Assembly: GCA_036278735.1 (NCBI GenBank)
Contig: DASUKM010000005.1
Span: 1 to 64,000 of the forward strand
Source of the DNA: DASUKM01 sp036278735
Lineage (GTDB): Bacteria > Acidobacteriota > Vicinamibacteria > Vicinamibacterales > 2-12-FULL-66-21
DNA length: 64,000 nucleotides
Direction of reading: 5' to 3'
Both the position numbers and the translations under genes were made by a program. This document shows, piece after piece, positions 23,558-32,601 of the stretch (positions are counted from its first letter, which is position 1; each line of letters begins with the position of its first letter). Below the pieces are notes generated by a model that worked only from the letters and a program-made list of their open reading frames with translations, was not told the origin of the DNA and did no database searches.

Positions 23558-24916
23558 CTACTTCATCATGCCCTTCAGCGCGTTCAGATTCGGGCGCTTC
23601 TTGCCGCCGAGTCCGGCCATGCCGCCCATCGCCTTCAGCATCTTCTTCATCTGCACGAACTGCTTCAGGAGACGATTGATCTCCTCGACCGACGTGCCCG
23701 ACCCTCTGGCGATCCGCTTGCGGCGGCTGCCGTTGATGATCTGATGATGCCGCCGCTCCTTCGCGGTCATCGAATTAATGATCGCCTCGACGCGCAGCAA
23801 CTGCTTGTCGTCGACCTGCGCGCGCGCCTGTTTCAGTTCCTTCAGAGCGCCCATCCCGGGCAGCATCCCGAGGATCTGCTCGAGCGGCCCCATCTTGCGA
23901 ATGGTTCGCAGCTGGTCGCGGAAATCCTCGAGCGTGAACTCGTCGAGCCGGATCTTCTTCTCGAGCTTCTCGGCATCCTCCACCGAGACGGCTTCTTCGG
24001 CCTTCTCGATGAGCGACAGCACGTCGCCCATGCCGAGCACGCGCGAGACGACGCGATCCGGATGGAACGGTTCGAGATCCTGGAGCCGCTCGCCGCTGCC
24101 GACGAACGCGATCGGCACCCCGACGACGGAGACGACCGAGAGCGCGGCGCCGCCGCGCGCGTCGCCGTCCATCTTCGTCAGCACGACGCCGGTCACCCCC
24201 ACCCGGCGGTTGAACTCGCCGGCGCTCTTGATCGCGTCCTGCCCGGTCATCGCATCGGCGATGAAGAGCTGATCGACGGGCTGCACGGCGTCCTTGATCC
24301 CCTGCAGTTCCACCATGAGGTCGTCGTCGATGTGCAGCCGCCCGGCGGTGTCGACGATCAGGACGTCGAACCCGCTGTTCTTCGCCTCGCTCAGCGCGCC
24401 CGCGGCGCGCTTGACCGGATCCATCTGATCCGCCGGATCGTGGACCCGCACCCCTGCCTGCTCGCCGACAATCGACAACTGCTGGATCGCCGCGGGGCGG
24501 CGGACGTCGGTCGACACGAGCAGCGGGTGCCGTCCCTGCTTCGTGAGCCACCGCCCCAGCTTGGCGGCGGTCGTCGTCTTGCCCGAGCCCTGGAGGCCGA
24601 GCAGCAGAATCGTCCGCGGCCGCGCCGCGCTCGCCGGCAGCCCCCCCTCCGTCGTCCCGAACAGCGCGAGCATCTCGTCGCGAACGATCGCGACGACCTG
24701 CTGCGCGGGGGTCAGGCTGCGCAGCACCTCCTGGTCGACGGCGCGATCGCGCACGCGGTCGACGAAGGCCTTGACGACCTTGAAGTTGACGTCCGCCTCG
24801 AGCAGGGCCAGGCGGATTTCCCGGAGAGCCAGTTCGACCGCCTCGGGCGTCAAGCGGCCCTGTCCGCTCAACGAGCGGAAGACGTCCTGCAGGCGAGTGG
24901 AGAGCGAGTCGAACAT
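23558..24916 (-). CDS. ffh: signal recognition particle protein Ffh
   Basis: A 452-residue SRP54 GTPase that binds signal peptides of nascent membrane proteins with 4.5S RNA and docks on FtsY. N domain, then the G domain with LLGLQGSGKTTTAAKLGRWL, VDTAGRLHIDDDLM, LTKMDGDARGGAALS and FVGSGERLQDLEPFHPDRV. The Met-rich M domain contains RRHHQIINGSRRKRIARGSG (RNA-binding helix) and MLKAMGGMAGLGGKKRP. Full length. First gene of the run down to 15427, with a good promoter at 24958-24987. Confidence 0.97.
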   Translation of the reverse strand: MFDSLSTRLQDVFRSLSGQGRLTPEAVELALREIRLALLEADVNFKVVKAFVDRVRDRAVDQEVLRSLTPAQQVVAIVRDEMLALFGTTEGGLPASAARPRTILLLGLQGSGKTTTAAKLGRWLTKQGRHPLLVSTDVRRPAAIQQLSIVGEQAGVRVHDPADQMDPVKRAAGALSEAKNSGFDVLIVDTAGRLHIDDDLMVELQGIKDAVQPVDQLFIADAMTGQDAIKSAGEFNRRVGVTGVVLTKMDGDARGGAALSVVSVVGVPIAFVGSGERLQDLEPFHPDRVVSRVLGMGDVLSLIEKAEEAVSVEDAEKLEKKIRLDEFTLEDFRDQLRTIRKMGPLEQILGMLPGMGALKELKQARAQVDDKQLLRVEAIINSMTAKERRHHQIINGSRRKRIARGSGTSVEEINRLLKQFVQMKKMLKAMGGMAGLGGKKRPNLNALKGMMK

Positions 24917-24957
24917 GGGTGATGTGGCGGCGCCCGGACGTTGGAGCGCAAACCCTT

Positions 24958-24987
24958 ATCCTAGAGCAAGAAAGCCCGTGGCGTCAA
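24958..24987 (-). promoter_or_regulatory. sigma-70 promoter for ffh operon
   Basis: On the minus strand, TTGACG (24987-24982) and TAGGAT (24963-24958) are 18 bases apart. The expected transcript starts about 35 nt before the ffh ATG. The rest of the 24917-25073 gap is G-rich sequence with repeated GGGGGTGCNGAACCCGGGGG blocks near 24999-25050. Confidence 0.65.
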
Positions 24988-25073
24988 TTTGTCGGGACGG
25001 GGGTGCAGAACCCGGGGGCTGGGGGTGCGGAACCCGGGGGGCGGGGTGCAGAGCGCGGCGGGCAGGGGCGGCC

Positions 25074-26297
25074 CTACACCGACCGCAGCTTGTGGCCCAG
25101 CTTCTCCTTCTTCGTGCGCAGATAGCGCTCCGTGTGGATCGAGGGCGGGATCTCGAGCGGCAGCCATTCGGCGACCGACAGGCCGTAGCCTTCGAGGCCG
25201 ACCAGCTTGCGGGGATTGTTCGAGAGCAGCCGCATCGTCTTGACCCCCAGGTCCTTGAGAATCTGGACGCCGATCCCGTAGTCGCGCTGGTCGGCCTTGA
25301 AGCCGAGGCGCACGTTCGCCTCCACGGTGTCGAGCCCCTGGTCCTGCAGCTCGTAGGCGCGGATCTTGTTGCCCAGCCCGATCCCGCGCCCTTCCTGGTT
25401 CAGGTACAAGAGCACGCCGCGACCCTCGGCGGCGATGCGCGCCATCGCCGCGTCGAGCTGCGCACCGCAGTCGCACCGCGCGGAATGGAAGACGTCGCCG
25501 GTGAGGCACTTCGAGTGCACGCGGACGAGCACGTCCTCGCCGTCGCCGATCTCCCCTTTCACGAGCGCGACGTGCGTCTCGCGATCGATCAGGCTCTCGA
25601 AGGCGATCACGCGGAAGTCGCCGTCGGCGGTCGGCAGCGCCGCCGAGGCGACGCGCCGGACGAGCGCCTCGGTGCGCATCCGGTACTGGATCAGATCCGC
25701 GATCGTCACCATCAGCAGCTTGTGCCGCCTGGCGAACTTCGTCAGCTCCGGCACCCGTGCCATCGTGCCGTCCTCGTTCATGATTTCGCAGATCACGCCC
25801 GCCGGATACAGCCCCGCGATGCGCGCCAGGTCGACCGCCGCCTCGGTCTGCCCGGCCCGGACGAGCACGCCGCCGTTGCGCGCCTTCAACGGGAACATGT
25901 GGCCCGGCCGGGCGAGATCCGACGGCCGCGTGGCGGGATCGATCGCCGCCAGCACCGTCGCGGCCCGGTCCGCCGCCGAAATGCCGGTGCTCGTCGCGTG
26001 CTTCGCTTCGATCGACACACAGAACGCGGTGGCGAACCGCGCCGTGTTCTGCGACACCATCAACGGGAGATCCAGCTCGGCGAGCCGTTCCTCCGTCATC
26101 GGCATGCAGATCAGCCCGCGGCCGTGCCGCGCCATGAAGTTGACGATCTCCGGCGTGATCTTCTCCGCCGCGACCGTCAGGTCCCCCTCGTTCTCGCGGT
26201 CCTCGTCGTCGACGACGATGATCATGCGGCCGTCGCGAATCGCCTCGACGGCGTCCTCAATCGGCGCGAACGGCGACACAGGTTTGCGTTTAGTCAT
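25074..26297 (-). CDS. ribBA: bifunctional DHBP synthase / GTP cyclohydrolase II
   Basis: A 407-residue enzyme for both entry reactions of riboflavin synthesis. The first half is RibB: DDEDRENEGDLTVAAEKIT, FMARHGRGLICMPM, KHATSTGISAADRA and ARPGHMFPLKARNGGVLVRA. The second half is RibA: the zinc site HSKCLTGDVFHSARCDCGAQ (three Cys), LNQEGRGIGLGNKIRAYELQ with the catalytic Arg, and LSNNPRKLVGLEGYGL. I prefer ATG 26297 to the TTG two codons upstream. A perfect 9-bp hairpin (26304-26324) sits directly before the start. The usual neighbour ribH is not present here. Confidence 0.95.
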   Translation of the reverse strand: MTKRKPVSPFAPIEDAVEAIRDGRMIIVVDDEDRENEGDLTVAAEKITPEIVNFMARHGRGLICMPMTEERLAELDLPLMVSQNTARFATAFCVSIEAKHATSTGISAADRAATVLAAIDPATRPSDLARPGHMFPLKARNGGVLVRAGQTEAAVDLARIAGLYPAGVICEIMNEDGTMARVPELTKFARRHKLLMVTIADLIQYRMRTEALVRRVASAALPTADGDFRVIAFESLIDRETHVALVKGEIGDGEDVLVRVHSKCLTGDVFHSARCDCGAQLDAAMARIAAEGRGVLLYLNQEGRGIGLGNKIRAYELQDQGLDTVEANVRLGFKADQRDYGIGVQILKDLGVKTMRLLSNNPRKLVGLEGYGLSVAEWLPLEIPPSIHTERYLRTKKEKLGHKLRSV

Positions 26298-26303
26298 CTT
26301 CAA

Positions 26304-26410
26304 CCGAGGGGCGTTGCCCCTCGGACTCCCCTACACGCTCTTTCGTGCGCCGCTTCGCCGGCGCGCTCCGTTCGCGTGGCTCGCTTGCGCTCGCTCGCGG
26401 GCCCCATTTC
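26304..26410. repeat. dispersed palindromic element between ribE and ribBA
   Basis: The 198-bp gap holds a 9-bp stem, CCGAGGGGC-GTT-GCCCCTCGG (26304-26324). A GCGCC...GGCGC palindrome (about 26348-26366) and TCCGTTCGCGTGGCTCGCTTG then follow. The same ordered parts (GGGGC hairpin, GC-rich palindrome, CGTTCGCGTGGCTCGCTCGCG) occur in both 178-bp units before rplS and in degenerate form before trmD. I read it as one dispersed element found at three junctions. Confidence 0.6.
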
Positions 26411-26495
26411 ATCCCGTTCACCCGCCGTAGCCTTGGCGCAGGCGGGCCCTACACACTGTCTCGCGCGCCTCGACCGCACCTGCGGCGAGACCACA

Positions 26496-27101
26496 TCACC
26501 GCAATCGCCCCGGTGCCGTCACCTCGAGCGCGCGGAGCACGTACTTGCCGAGAATGTCGCATTCGAGGTTCACGGCCTCGTTCGGCTTCGCGGTGCGCAG
26601 GTTCGTGTGCTCCCAGGTGAACGGGATCACCTGCACGTCGAACCGGCGATCGTCCACGCCCGCCACCGTCAGGCTGATGCCGTTCACCGCAATCGACCCC
26701 TTCCGCACGATCAACCCCGCGAGCGCCGGGGGAAACATGATGGTCAGCCACCAGGCGTCTCCTTCCTGGCGCATCTCCTCGACGGTCCCGGTGGCGTCGA
26801 CGTGCCCCTGGACGAAATGGCCCCCCACGCGCGCGTCGGCGCGCAGCGGCCGCTCGAGGTTCACGATCGCGCCCCGTTTGAGGGATCCCATCGCGCTCAC
26901 GCGCACCGTTTCCGGCGAGATGTCCGCGTGCACCCCTTCGGCGTCAGCCGACACCACAGTCAAACAGACGCCGTTGACCGCCAGACTGTCCCCGGGCGTG
27001 AGCGCCGAGGCGAGATCCGTCTGCACTCGCAGCCGGAATCCCTCGGGCGTGGGCTTCAGCTCGGCCACTTCACCAGTCGATTCAATCAGTCCTGTGAACA
27101 T
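26496..27101 (-). CDS. ribE: riboflavin synthase alpha chain
   Basis: A 201-residue enzyme that dismutates two lumazines to riboflavin. It begins MFTGLIESTGEV, the universal start, so ATG 27101 is used rather than the earlier in-frame codon. Two lumazine-binding repeats follow, each with the motif GDSLAVNGVCLTVV / KGSIAVNGISLTVA, plus GGHFVQGHVDATG and FTWEHTNLRTAKPNEAVNLE. Overlaps the ribD 3' end by 20 bp on the same strand. Confidence 0.96.
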   Translation of the reverse strand: MFTGLIESTGEVAELKPTPEGFRLRVQTDLASALTPGDSLAVNGVCLTVVSADAEGVHADISPETVRVSAMGSLKRGAIVNLERPLRADARVGGHFVQGHVDATGTVEEMRQEGDAWWLTIMFPPALAGLIVRKGSIAVNGISLTVAGVDDRRFDVQVIPFTWEHTNLRTAKPNEAVNLECDILGKYVLRALEVTAPGRLR

Positions 27102-28179
27102 GACCCTCCACCAGCACGTCGTCGCCAATCACGCGCACCTGCCGGTCCCGCAGCGTGCGCATCCACTGGTCCCTGTCGATCCACGCAAGGGCGTCCGGTC
27201 CGAGCGTCCGGGGCGCGATGTACACCTGCACGGCGTCGACCACGCCGGCGCCCAGCGCCGCCCGGTGCAGCGCGGGTCCACCCTCGACGACGATCGACGT
27301 AATCCCGCGCGCCCCCAGCCGCTCCATTGCGCTCTTGACGCTGCGCTCCGGCAGCCGCTCGAGTTCGGCACCCGCGGCGGCCAGGGCCTCCGCCCGCTCC
27401 GGCGCCCGGGCGCACATCTCTTCGGTTGTCATGATTATGACTGGACCCGCGCCTCGGGTCGAGAGCACGCGGGCGGACGTCGGCGTCCGCAGCCGGGTAT
27501 CGAACAGCACGCGGGTCAGCGGACGCCAGCGGTGCACGCCGCGCGCCGTGAGGAGGGGATCGTCGGCGAGGACGGTGCCCGATCCAACCGCGAGGGCGTC
27601 GACGGCGGCGCGCTGGCGATGGATCCAGCGATCGGCCTCCGGTCCCGTCAGCCGGGTGCGCTCCCCCGGCCGCGCGGCGACCCGGCCGTCGAGGCTGATC
27701 GCCGCTTTGACGATCACCAGCGGCCGGCGCCGGCGCATGGACGTGAGGAACGCCGCATTCTGCTCTTCGGCCTGCTCGCGCAGCACGCCGCTGCGGACCG
27801 CGACCCCGTGCTCCCGCAGGTGCCGGAGGCCCGCCCCGGCCACGAGCGGGTTGGGATCTTCGATCGCGACGACGACGCGCGCGATGCCCGCGCTCGTCAC
27901 GAGCGGCGCGCACGCCCCCGTGCGCCCCACGTGCGAGCACGGTTCGAGCGTGCAGTACAACGTCGCACCAGCCGCCCGCGCGCCCGCGTCGCGCAGAGCG
28001 AACACTTCGGCGTGCGGGCCTCCGGCCTCCAGATGCGCGCCGCGTCCGACGATCACCCCTTCGCCGTCGACGACGACGGCGCCGACCAGCGGATTGGGGC
28101 TCGTCCTGCCGCGTCCGCGTTCGGCAAGGCCGAACGCCTTCCGCATGTAGCACGCGTCGGCGTCCGGACGGCCTACCAC
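27082..28179 (-). CDS. ribD: riboflavin biosynthesis deaminase/reductase RibD
   Basis: A 365-residue bifunctional enzyme (pyrimidine deaminase then reductase). The deaminase half has the zinc site PHAEVFAL and YCTLEPCSHVGRTGACAPLV. The reductase half starts near residue 145 (RRPLVIVKAAISLDGRVAA) and contains VDALAVGSGTVLADDPLLTA and IVVEGGPALHRAAL. The GTG start overlaps the ftsY stop by a few bases (28173-28179); an ATG eleven codons in is possible, but the upstream residues fit the family start. Confidence 0.95.
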   Translation of the reverse strand: MVGRPDADACYMRKAFGLAERGRGRTSPNPLVGAVVVDGEGVIVGRGAHLEAGGPHAEVFALRDAGARAAGATLYCTLEPCSHVGRTGACAPLVTSAGIARVVVAIEDPNPLVAGAGLRHLREHGVAVRSGVLREQAEEQNAAFLTSMRRRRPLVIVKAAISLDGRVAARPGERTRLTGPEADRWIHRQRAAVDALAVGSGTVLADDPLLTARGVHRWRPLTRVLFDTRLRTPTSARVLSTRGAGPVIIMTTEEMCARAPERAEALAAAGAELERLPERSVKSAMERLGARGITSIVVEGGPALHRAALGAGVVDAVQVYIAPRTLGPDALAWIDRDQWMRTLRDRQVRVIGDDVLVEGHVHRTD

Positions 28180-29096
28180 TTCTCTTCGAACAGGGCGTTC
28201 ACGTAATCGTCGGGAGAGAACGGCACGAGATCGTCGATCCCTTCACCCACGCCGACGTAGCGGATGGGCAGCTCGAGGTCGTGGGCAATCGCGACGGCAA
28301 TCCCCCCCTTGGCGGTGCCGTCGAGTTTCGTGAGGACGATGCCGTTGACGCCGGCGGCCCCCATGAACTCGCGCGCCTGGTTGAGGCCGTTCTGGCCGAC
28401 GGTGGCGTCGAGCACCAGCAGCACCTCGTGCGGCGCCCCTGGCACTTCACGCGCCGCGACCCGCCGGATCTTTTCGAGTTCTCCCATCAGGTTGACGCGC
28501 GTGTGGAGGCGGCCGGCGGTGTCGACCAGGACGTCGTCGCGCCTGCGGGCCTTGCCGGCGGCAATCGCGTCGAACACGACGGCCGCGGGATCGGAGCCCG
28601 GGTTCGCGCGGATGAAGTCGACGCCGGCGCGCGTGGCCCACACCTGCAACTGCTCGACGGCGGCCGCGCGAAAGGTGTCGGCCGCGCAGATGAGCGGCGT
28701 CCGCCCCGAATCCTTGATCAGCCGGGCGAGCTTGCCGATGGTCGTCGTCTTGCCGGTGCCGTTGACGCCGACGATCAAGGTGACGTGCGGCCGTGCCCCG
28801 TCGCCGACGGGGTGCTCCGCGCCGCGCAGGATCGAGAGAATCTCGTCCTTGACCAGCGCGCGCAGCGAGTCGCCGCGGCTCCGCCGCTCGCGCACCGCGG
28901 CGACGATCTGCCCGGTCGCGGCCACGCCGACGTCGGCCGAGATCAGCGCTTCCTCGAGCGCCTCGATCGTCTCGAGGTCGACCGCCCGCGTGCGCCGCTC
29001 CGGCTCCTCCGCCCGCCGCACCACATCGTCGAACCGTTCGAGGAACTGTTCCTTCGTCCGGCTCAGCGATTGTTTAATCTTGTCGAAAAAACCCAT
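28173..29096 (-). CDS. ftsY: SRP receptor FtsY
   Basis: A 307-residue membrane-docking GTPase for the SRP. N domain starts MGFFDKIKQSLSRTKEQFLE, a compact form without the long acidic A domain of E. coli FtsY. G domain: VTLIVGVNGTGKTTTIGKLA, CAADTFRAAAVEQLQVW, VDTAGRLHTRVNLMGELEKI, LTKLDGTAKGGIAVAIAHD and VGVGEGIDDLVPF. It lies upstream of ribDE-ribBA, an arrangement probably without functional meaning. Its partner ffh is 4 kb downstream on the same strand. Confidence 0.96.
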   Translation of the reverse strand: MGFFDKIKQSLSRTKEQFLERFDDVVRRAEEPERRTRAVDLETIEALEEALISADVGVAATGQIVAAVRERRSRGDSLRALVKDEILSILRGAEHPVGDGARPHVTLIVGVNGTGKTTTIGKLARLIKDSGRTPLICAADTFRAAAVEQLQVWATRAGVDFIRANPGSDPAAVVFDAIAAGKARRRDDVLVDTAGRLHTRVNLMGELEKIRRVAAREVPGAPHEVLLVLDATVGQNGLNQAREFMGAAGVNGIVLTKLDGTAKGGIAVAIAHDLELPIRYVGVGEGIDDLVPFSPDDYVNALFEEKW

Positions 29097-29100
29097 TCCG

Positions 29101-29135
29101 TCTTCCGTCTTCTGTCTTCTGTCTTCTGTCTTCTA
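29101..29135. repeat. heptamer array (TCTTCTG), 5 units
   Basis: Five 7-bp units, TCTTCCG, three TCTTCTG and TCTTCTA, lie between ftsY and gpsA; the last one contains the gpsA stop. On the minus strand they read AGAAGAC, close to the GGAAGAC units at 57001-57091. Confidence 0.75.
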
Positions 29136-30137
29136 ATTCTCCTGCTCGTGGCGCTGCCGGCGGCCCATCAGCGTCTCCACCGCTTCGGCCGGCGCGACGC
29201 GTCCTTCGAGCACGGCGGCCATCTGCGTCGTAATGGGCAGCTCGACACCGTGCCGTTCGCCGAGCTTGACGGCGGCCTGCGTCGTCCGCACGCCTTCGGC
29301 GACCATGCGCATGCCCGAAAGGATGTCGTCGAGCGCGCGGCCGTGCCCGAGTTCGATGCCGAGACCGCGATTGCGGCTCAGGCTGCCGGTGCAGGTCAGC
29401 ACGAGATCGCCGAGGCCGCTCAAGCCGGCCAGGGTTTCGCGCCGTCCCCCTTCGGCGCACGCGAGGCGCGACATCTCCGCGAGCCCCCGTGTGATCACGC
29501 CGGCGAGCGCGTTGTGCCCGAGCGAGAGCCCCTCGACCACGCCTGCGGCAATCGCAATCACGTTCTTGAGCGCGCCGCCGAACTCCACGCCGGCCACGTC
29601 TTCGGTCGCGTACAGCCGGAAGGTCGGGCCGCGAAACGCCTCCTGCACCATCGTCGCGGCCTGGTGATCGCCGCACGCGGCCACGATCGCGGTCGGCAAG
29701 CGCGCGGCAACCTCGGCCGCGAAGCTCGGTCCGGAAAGGGCCACGACCGGCAGACCGCCGCCGGTCTCCTCCTGAATCACCGACGACATGCGCGCGAGCG
29801 TGCCGACTTCGAGTCCCTTCGTCGCGCTGACGACCGCGCGAACGGGGGCCAGCGCCGGCGCCGCGGCGCGCACGACGGCACGCAGACCATGCGAGGGGAC
29901 GGCGACGACGACGATCCCGGCGCCGTCGGTCGCCGCGGGAAGCGAGGCGGTGACGGCGACGCGCTCGTCGATGCAGACATCCGGCAGGTATCCGGGATTC
30001 CGGCGGGTGACGGCCATCTCGTGCGCGACCGTGGGACTGCGCGCCCAGAGCCGCACGTCGTGGCCAATCCGCGCGCAGTGCACGGCGAGCGCCGTCCCCC
30101 AGCTGCCCGCTCCGAGGATTGCGATCCGCTCCGGCAT
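29133..30137 (-). CDS. gpsA: glycerol-3-phosphate dehydrogenase (NAD(P)+)
   Basis: A 334-residue cytoplasmic enzyme that makes sn-glycerol-3-phosphate for phospholipid synthesis. IAILGAGSWGTALAVHCARI is the dinucleotide fold; PSHGLRAVVRAAAP, SATKGLEVGTLARMSSVI, LSGPSFAAEVAARLPTAIV, GALKNVIAIAAGVVEGLSLG (catalytic Lys) and GLSGLGDLVLTCTGSLSRNR follow. Its start codon shares one base with the plsY stop (TGATG), so product and consumer of G3P are coupled. Confidence 0.95.
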   Translation of the reverse strand: MPERIAILGAGSWGTALAVHCARIGHDVRLWARSPTVAHEMAVTRRNPGYLPDVCIDERVAVTASLPAATDGAGIVVVAVPSHGLRAVVRAAAPALAPVRAVVSATKGLEVGTLARMSSVIQEETGGGLPVVALSGPSFAAEVAARLPTAIVAACGDHQAATMVQEAFRGPTFRLYATEDVAGVEFGGALKNVIAIAAGVVEGLSLGHNALAGVITRGLAEMSRLACAEGGRRETLAGLSGLGDLVLTCTGSLSRNRGLGIELGHGRALDDILSGMRMVAEGVRTTQAAVKLGERHGVELPITTQMAAVLEGRVAPAEAVETLMGRRQRHEQEN

Positions 30138-30718
30138 CAGACGTGCTCGCCGACGCGCCGCTCCGTGCCCGAGGCGAGCCGCATGAGGTTGGCGCGATGG
30201 CGGAACAGGATCAGGGCGGCGACGCCCGCCGCCGCCAGCAGCACCGGCGCGGACGCGCCGGACCACCACACGATCGACGGCAGCGTAATGCTCGCGATCA
30301 CCGAGCCGAGCGACACGACGCGCGTGATCCAGACGGTCGCCAGGAACAGACACGCCGCGACGCCCGTGGCGATCGGCGCGAGCACCGTGAACACGCCGGC
30401 CGCGACCGCCACTCCCTTCCCGCCATGGAAGCGGAGCCACACGGGATACACGTGTCCCACGACCGCGGCGGCCCCGACGGCCGCCGTTGCCGCGGCGCCG
30501 GCCGTCACACTCTGCGCGATCAGCACGGCAATGAGCCCCTTCGCGACATCGAGGGCCATCACGGCTACCCCGAGCGAACGCGAGGTCGTACGCAGGACGT
30601 TGGCGGCGCCGACGTTGCCGCTGCCGCTGACGCGGACGTCGATGCCGGCCCGCCGCGCGAGCAGGAAGGCAAACGGCACCGACCCGGCCGCATAGCCGAA
30701 CAGGATCCAGGAAACCAT
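30137..30718 (-). CDS. plsY: glycerol-3-phosphate acyltransferase PlsY
   Basis: A 193-residue inner-membrane enzyme that acylates G3P from acyl-phosphate, the first step of phosphatidic acid synthesis. About five membrane helices. Motifs: SWILFGYAAGSVPFAFLLAR, VRVSGSGNVGAANVLRTTS, ALDVAKGLIAVLIAQ, VYPVWLRFHGGKGVAVAAGV and LFRHRANLMRLASGTERRVG near the end. Coupled to gpsA. Confidence 0.94.
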   Translation of the reverse strand: MVSWILFGYAAGSVPFAFLLARRAGIDVRVSGSGNVGAANVLRTTSRSLGVAVMALDVAKGLIAVLIAQSVTAGAAATAAVGAAAVVGHVYPVWLRFHGGKGVAVAAGVFTVLAPIATGVAACLFLATVWITRVVSLGSVIASITLPSIVWWSGASAPVLLAAAGVAALILFRHRANLMRLASGTERRVGEHV

Positions 30719-30742
30719 CGAAGCGCTCTCCCCAGCAGAGTA

Positions 30743-31324
30743 CTACAACCGTTCGAAGGGAAGGCGCGTCAGGGGATGGTAGGCGGCGCCGTGCGGCGAC
30801 AGGCGGCTCTCGAACAGTGTCGCGCCGCTCACGCGGCCGCAGCCGAGGTGCGCGGGGGTCTCGGCGAGGAGGGCCCGAACGGCCGGACCTTCTCCGCGCG
30901 CAACGCTCTTCACGCGCGCCAGCGTCAGATGGGCGCTGAACGGCCGGGCCTCGGGCGCATATCCCAGCGGCGCGAGCCGCTCATCGCAACGCTCGTGCAG
31001 GGCGCGCAATCCGGCGCTCCCTTCGCGTACGCCGATCCAGAACACGCGCGGCGCGCCCGAGGCGGGAAACGCACCCGCGCCGGCCAGACACAGCTCGAAG
31101 GACTCGATCGGCAGCGGGGCGGATAGGGCGGCGATCAGAGCTGGCGCGCGATCGTCGGGAACATGCCCGATGAACCGCACCGTCAGATGCCAGTTGGCGG
31201 GATCGACCCACCGCGCGTCCAGGCGCACGCGCGCGCGACGCAGCCGGTCGCGGAGATCCGCTGCCGCCACGTCCGCCCGCTGCCGCATCCCCGGCTCGAG
31301 CGGCACGGCCACGAACAGCCGCAT
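30743..31324 (-). CDS. thpR: RNA 2',3'-cyclic phosphodiesterase (2H family)
   Basis: A 193-residue 2H phosphoesterase/LigT-like protein that opens 2',3'-cyclic phosphates on RNA ends. MRLFVAVPLEPGMR is the usual start, and the two catalytic HxTx motifs are clear: NWHLTVRFIGH and FSAHLTLARV. The C-terminal PHGAAYHPLTRLPF is also typical. The ATG at 31324 shares a base with the cinA stop; 24 bp separate it from plsY. Confidence 0.92.
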   Translation of the reverse strand: MRLFVAVPLEPGMRQRADVAAADLRDRLRRARVRLDARWVDPANWHLTVRFIGHVPDDRAPALIAALSAPLPIESFELCLAGAGAFPASGAPRVFWIGVREGSAGLRALHERCDERLAPLGYAPEARPFSAHLTLARVKSVARGEGPAVRALLAETPAHLGCGRVSGATLFESRLSPHGAAYHPLTRLPFERL

Positions 31325-32601
31325 CAGCGCTCGAGCAGCCGGCGGACGCGGTCGAGCGCCGCCTGCGACGCCTGCAGCTTGATCAGCGCGCGTCCCTCCG
31401 CTCCGCCGATGAAGCGGAACGTGTGCACGTAGGCGGGGGCATCAGGGACCACGACCGCGATCGCGACCGTCCCGACCGGCTTCTCCGGGGTGCCGCCGCC
31501 GGGTCCCGCGATGCCGGTGATCCCGACCCCTACGCCAGCTCCCGTGCGCCCCCGGATGCCTTCCGCCATCGCCATCGCCACCGGTTCGCTCACGGCGCCG
31601 AAGCGTTCGATCGACTCCGGCGCGACACCGAGCCATGAGGTCTTCGCGGCATTGTCGTACGCCACGACGGCGCTGTGCACGTACGCCGAACTCCCGGGGA
31701 CGTCGGTCAACCGCGAAGTGAACAGTCCGCCGGTGCACGACTCGGCCGCGGCAATCGTGAGACCACGCGCGCGCAGCCGGTCGCCGACGACTTCCTCGAG
31801 CCGGCGGCCGTCGATGCTGTAGACGTCGGCGCCGAGCACGGCGACGAGGTCCGCGACGGCGGCATCCAGCCGCTCCCGCGCGTCGGCCTCGCTTCGATCG
31901 CGCGTCGAGAGATGCAACTCCACCTGCCCCGGGGACGCGAGAATCGTCGTCGCGATGGGGCGGACGGCGTCACTCCATCGGCGATAGACGGGGGCGGCGC
32001 GCTGATCGACGTCCGATTCCCCTCGCCCGGCGATGAACAACGAGGCGCGATACACGCGTTGGTCGCCGGCATACCGCGACAACGGGCCGGCGCACAGCGC
32101 GTCGAACATCGGCTGCAATTCGCGCGGTGGTCCCGGCAGCAGCACGACCACCCGTTCGCCGTGCTCGATCATCAGCCCCGGCGCCGACCCATTCGGGTTG
32201 GCCAGCACCGTCGCGCCGCGCGGCACCATCGCCTGACGGCGGTTGATCGGCGGCATGACGGCGCCGCGTCGCGCGAAGCGCTTCTCCAGCTCGGCGACGA
32301 TCGCCGGCTCCTCCGCCATCGGCAGCCCGAGCACGTCCGACACGACCTCGCGCGTCAGATCGTCGTCGGTCGGACCAAGCCCTCCCGTCAATACGATCAG
32401 GTCGGCGCGATCGCACGCCTGACGGAAGACCTCCGCCATGTCGCCGCGGTCGTCGCCGACGACGCTCTTGACGCGCAGGGCGATCCCGAGCGACCCCAGA
32501 CGATCCGAGAGGAAGAGCGAGTTCGTGTCGAGCCGATCGGATCCGAGCAGCTCCGAGCCGATCGCGATGACGTCGGCGCGCCGGAGCGGACCGCGATTCA
32601 T
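31324..32601 (-). CDS. cinA: CinA-family protein (NMN amidohydrolase / MoCF domain)
   Basis: A 425-residue two-domain protein. N-terminal MoCF-like domain: ADVIAIGSELLGSDRLDTNS, LIVLTGGLGPTDDDLTREVV and VVVLLPGPPRELQPMFDAL, the ADP-ribose pyrophosphatase part in characterised homologues. C-terminal CinA domain: TIAAAESCTGGLFTSRLTDV and GVGITGIAGPGGGTPEKPVG, which deamidates nicotinamide mononucleotide in the NAD salvage route. Also linked to competence in Gram-positives. Start ATG 32601 overlaps the pgpA stop by ATGA. Confidence 0.93.
   Translation of the reverse strand: MNRGPLRRADVIAIGSELLGSDRLDTNSLFLSDRLGSLGIALRVKSVVGDDRGDMAEVFRQACDRADLIVLTGGLGPTDDDLTREVVSDVLGLPMAEEPAIVAELEKRFARRGAVMPPINRRQAMVPRGATVLANPNGSAPGLMIEHGERVVVLLPGPPRELQPMFDALCAGPLSRYAGDQRVYRASLFIAGRGESDVDQRAAPVYRRWSDAVRPIATTILASPGQVELHLSTRDRSEADARERLDAAVADLVAVLGADVYSIDGRRLEEVVGDRLRARGLTIAAAESCTGGLFTSRLTDVPGSSAYVHSAVVAYDNAAKTSWLGVAPESIERFGAVSEPVAMAMAEGIRGRTGAGVGVGITGIAGPGGGTPEKPVGTVAIAVVVPDAPAYVHTFRFIGGAEGRALIKLQASQAALDRVRRLLER

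Noticed and set aside
26304..26495. FMN riboswitch before ribBA
   Set aside because: The gap shows only the dispersed palindromic element; none of the conserved FMN aptamer boxes (AGGGGCA, GCCACGG-type order) could be recognised.
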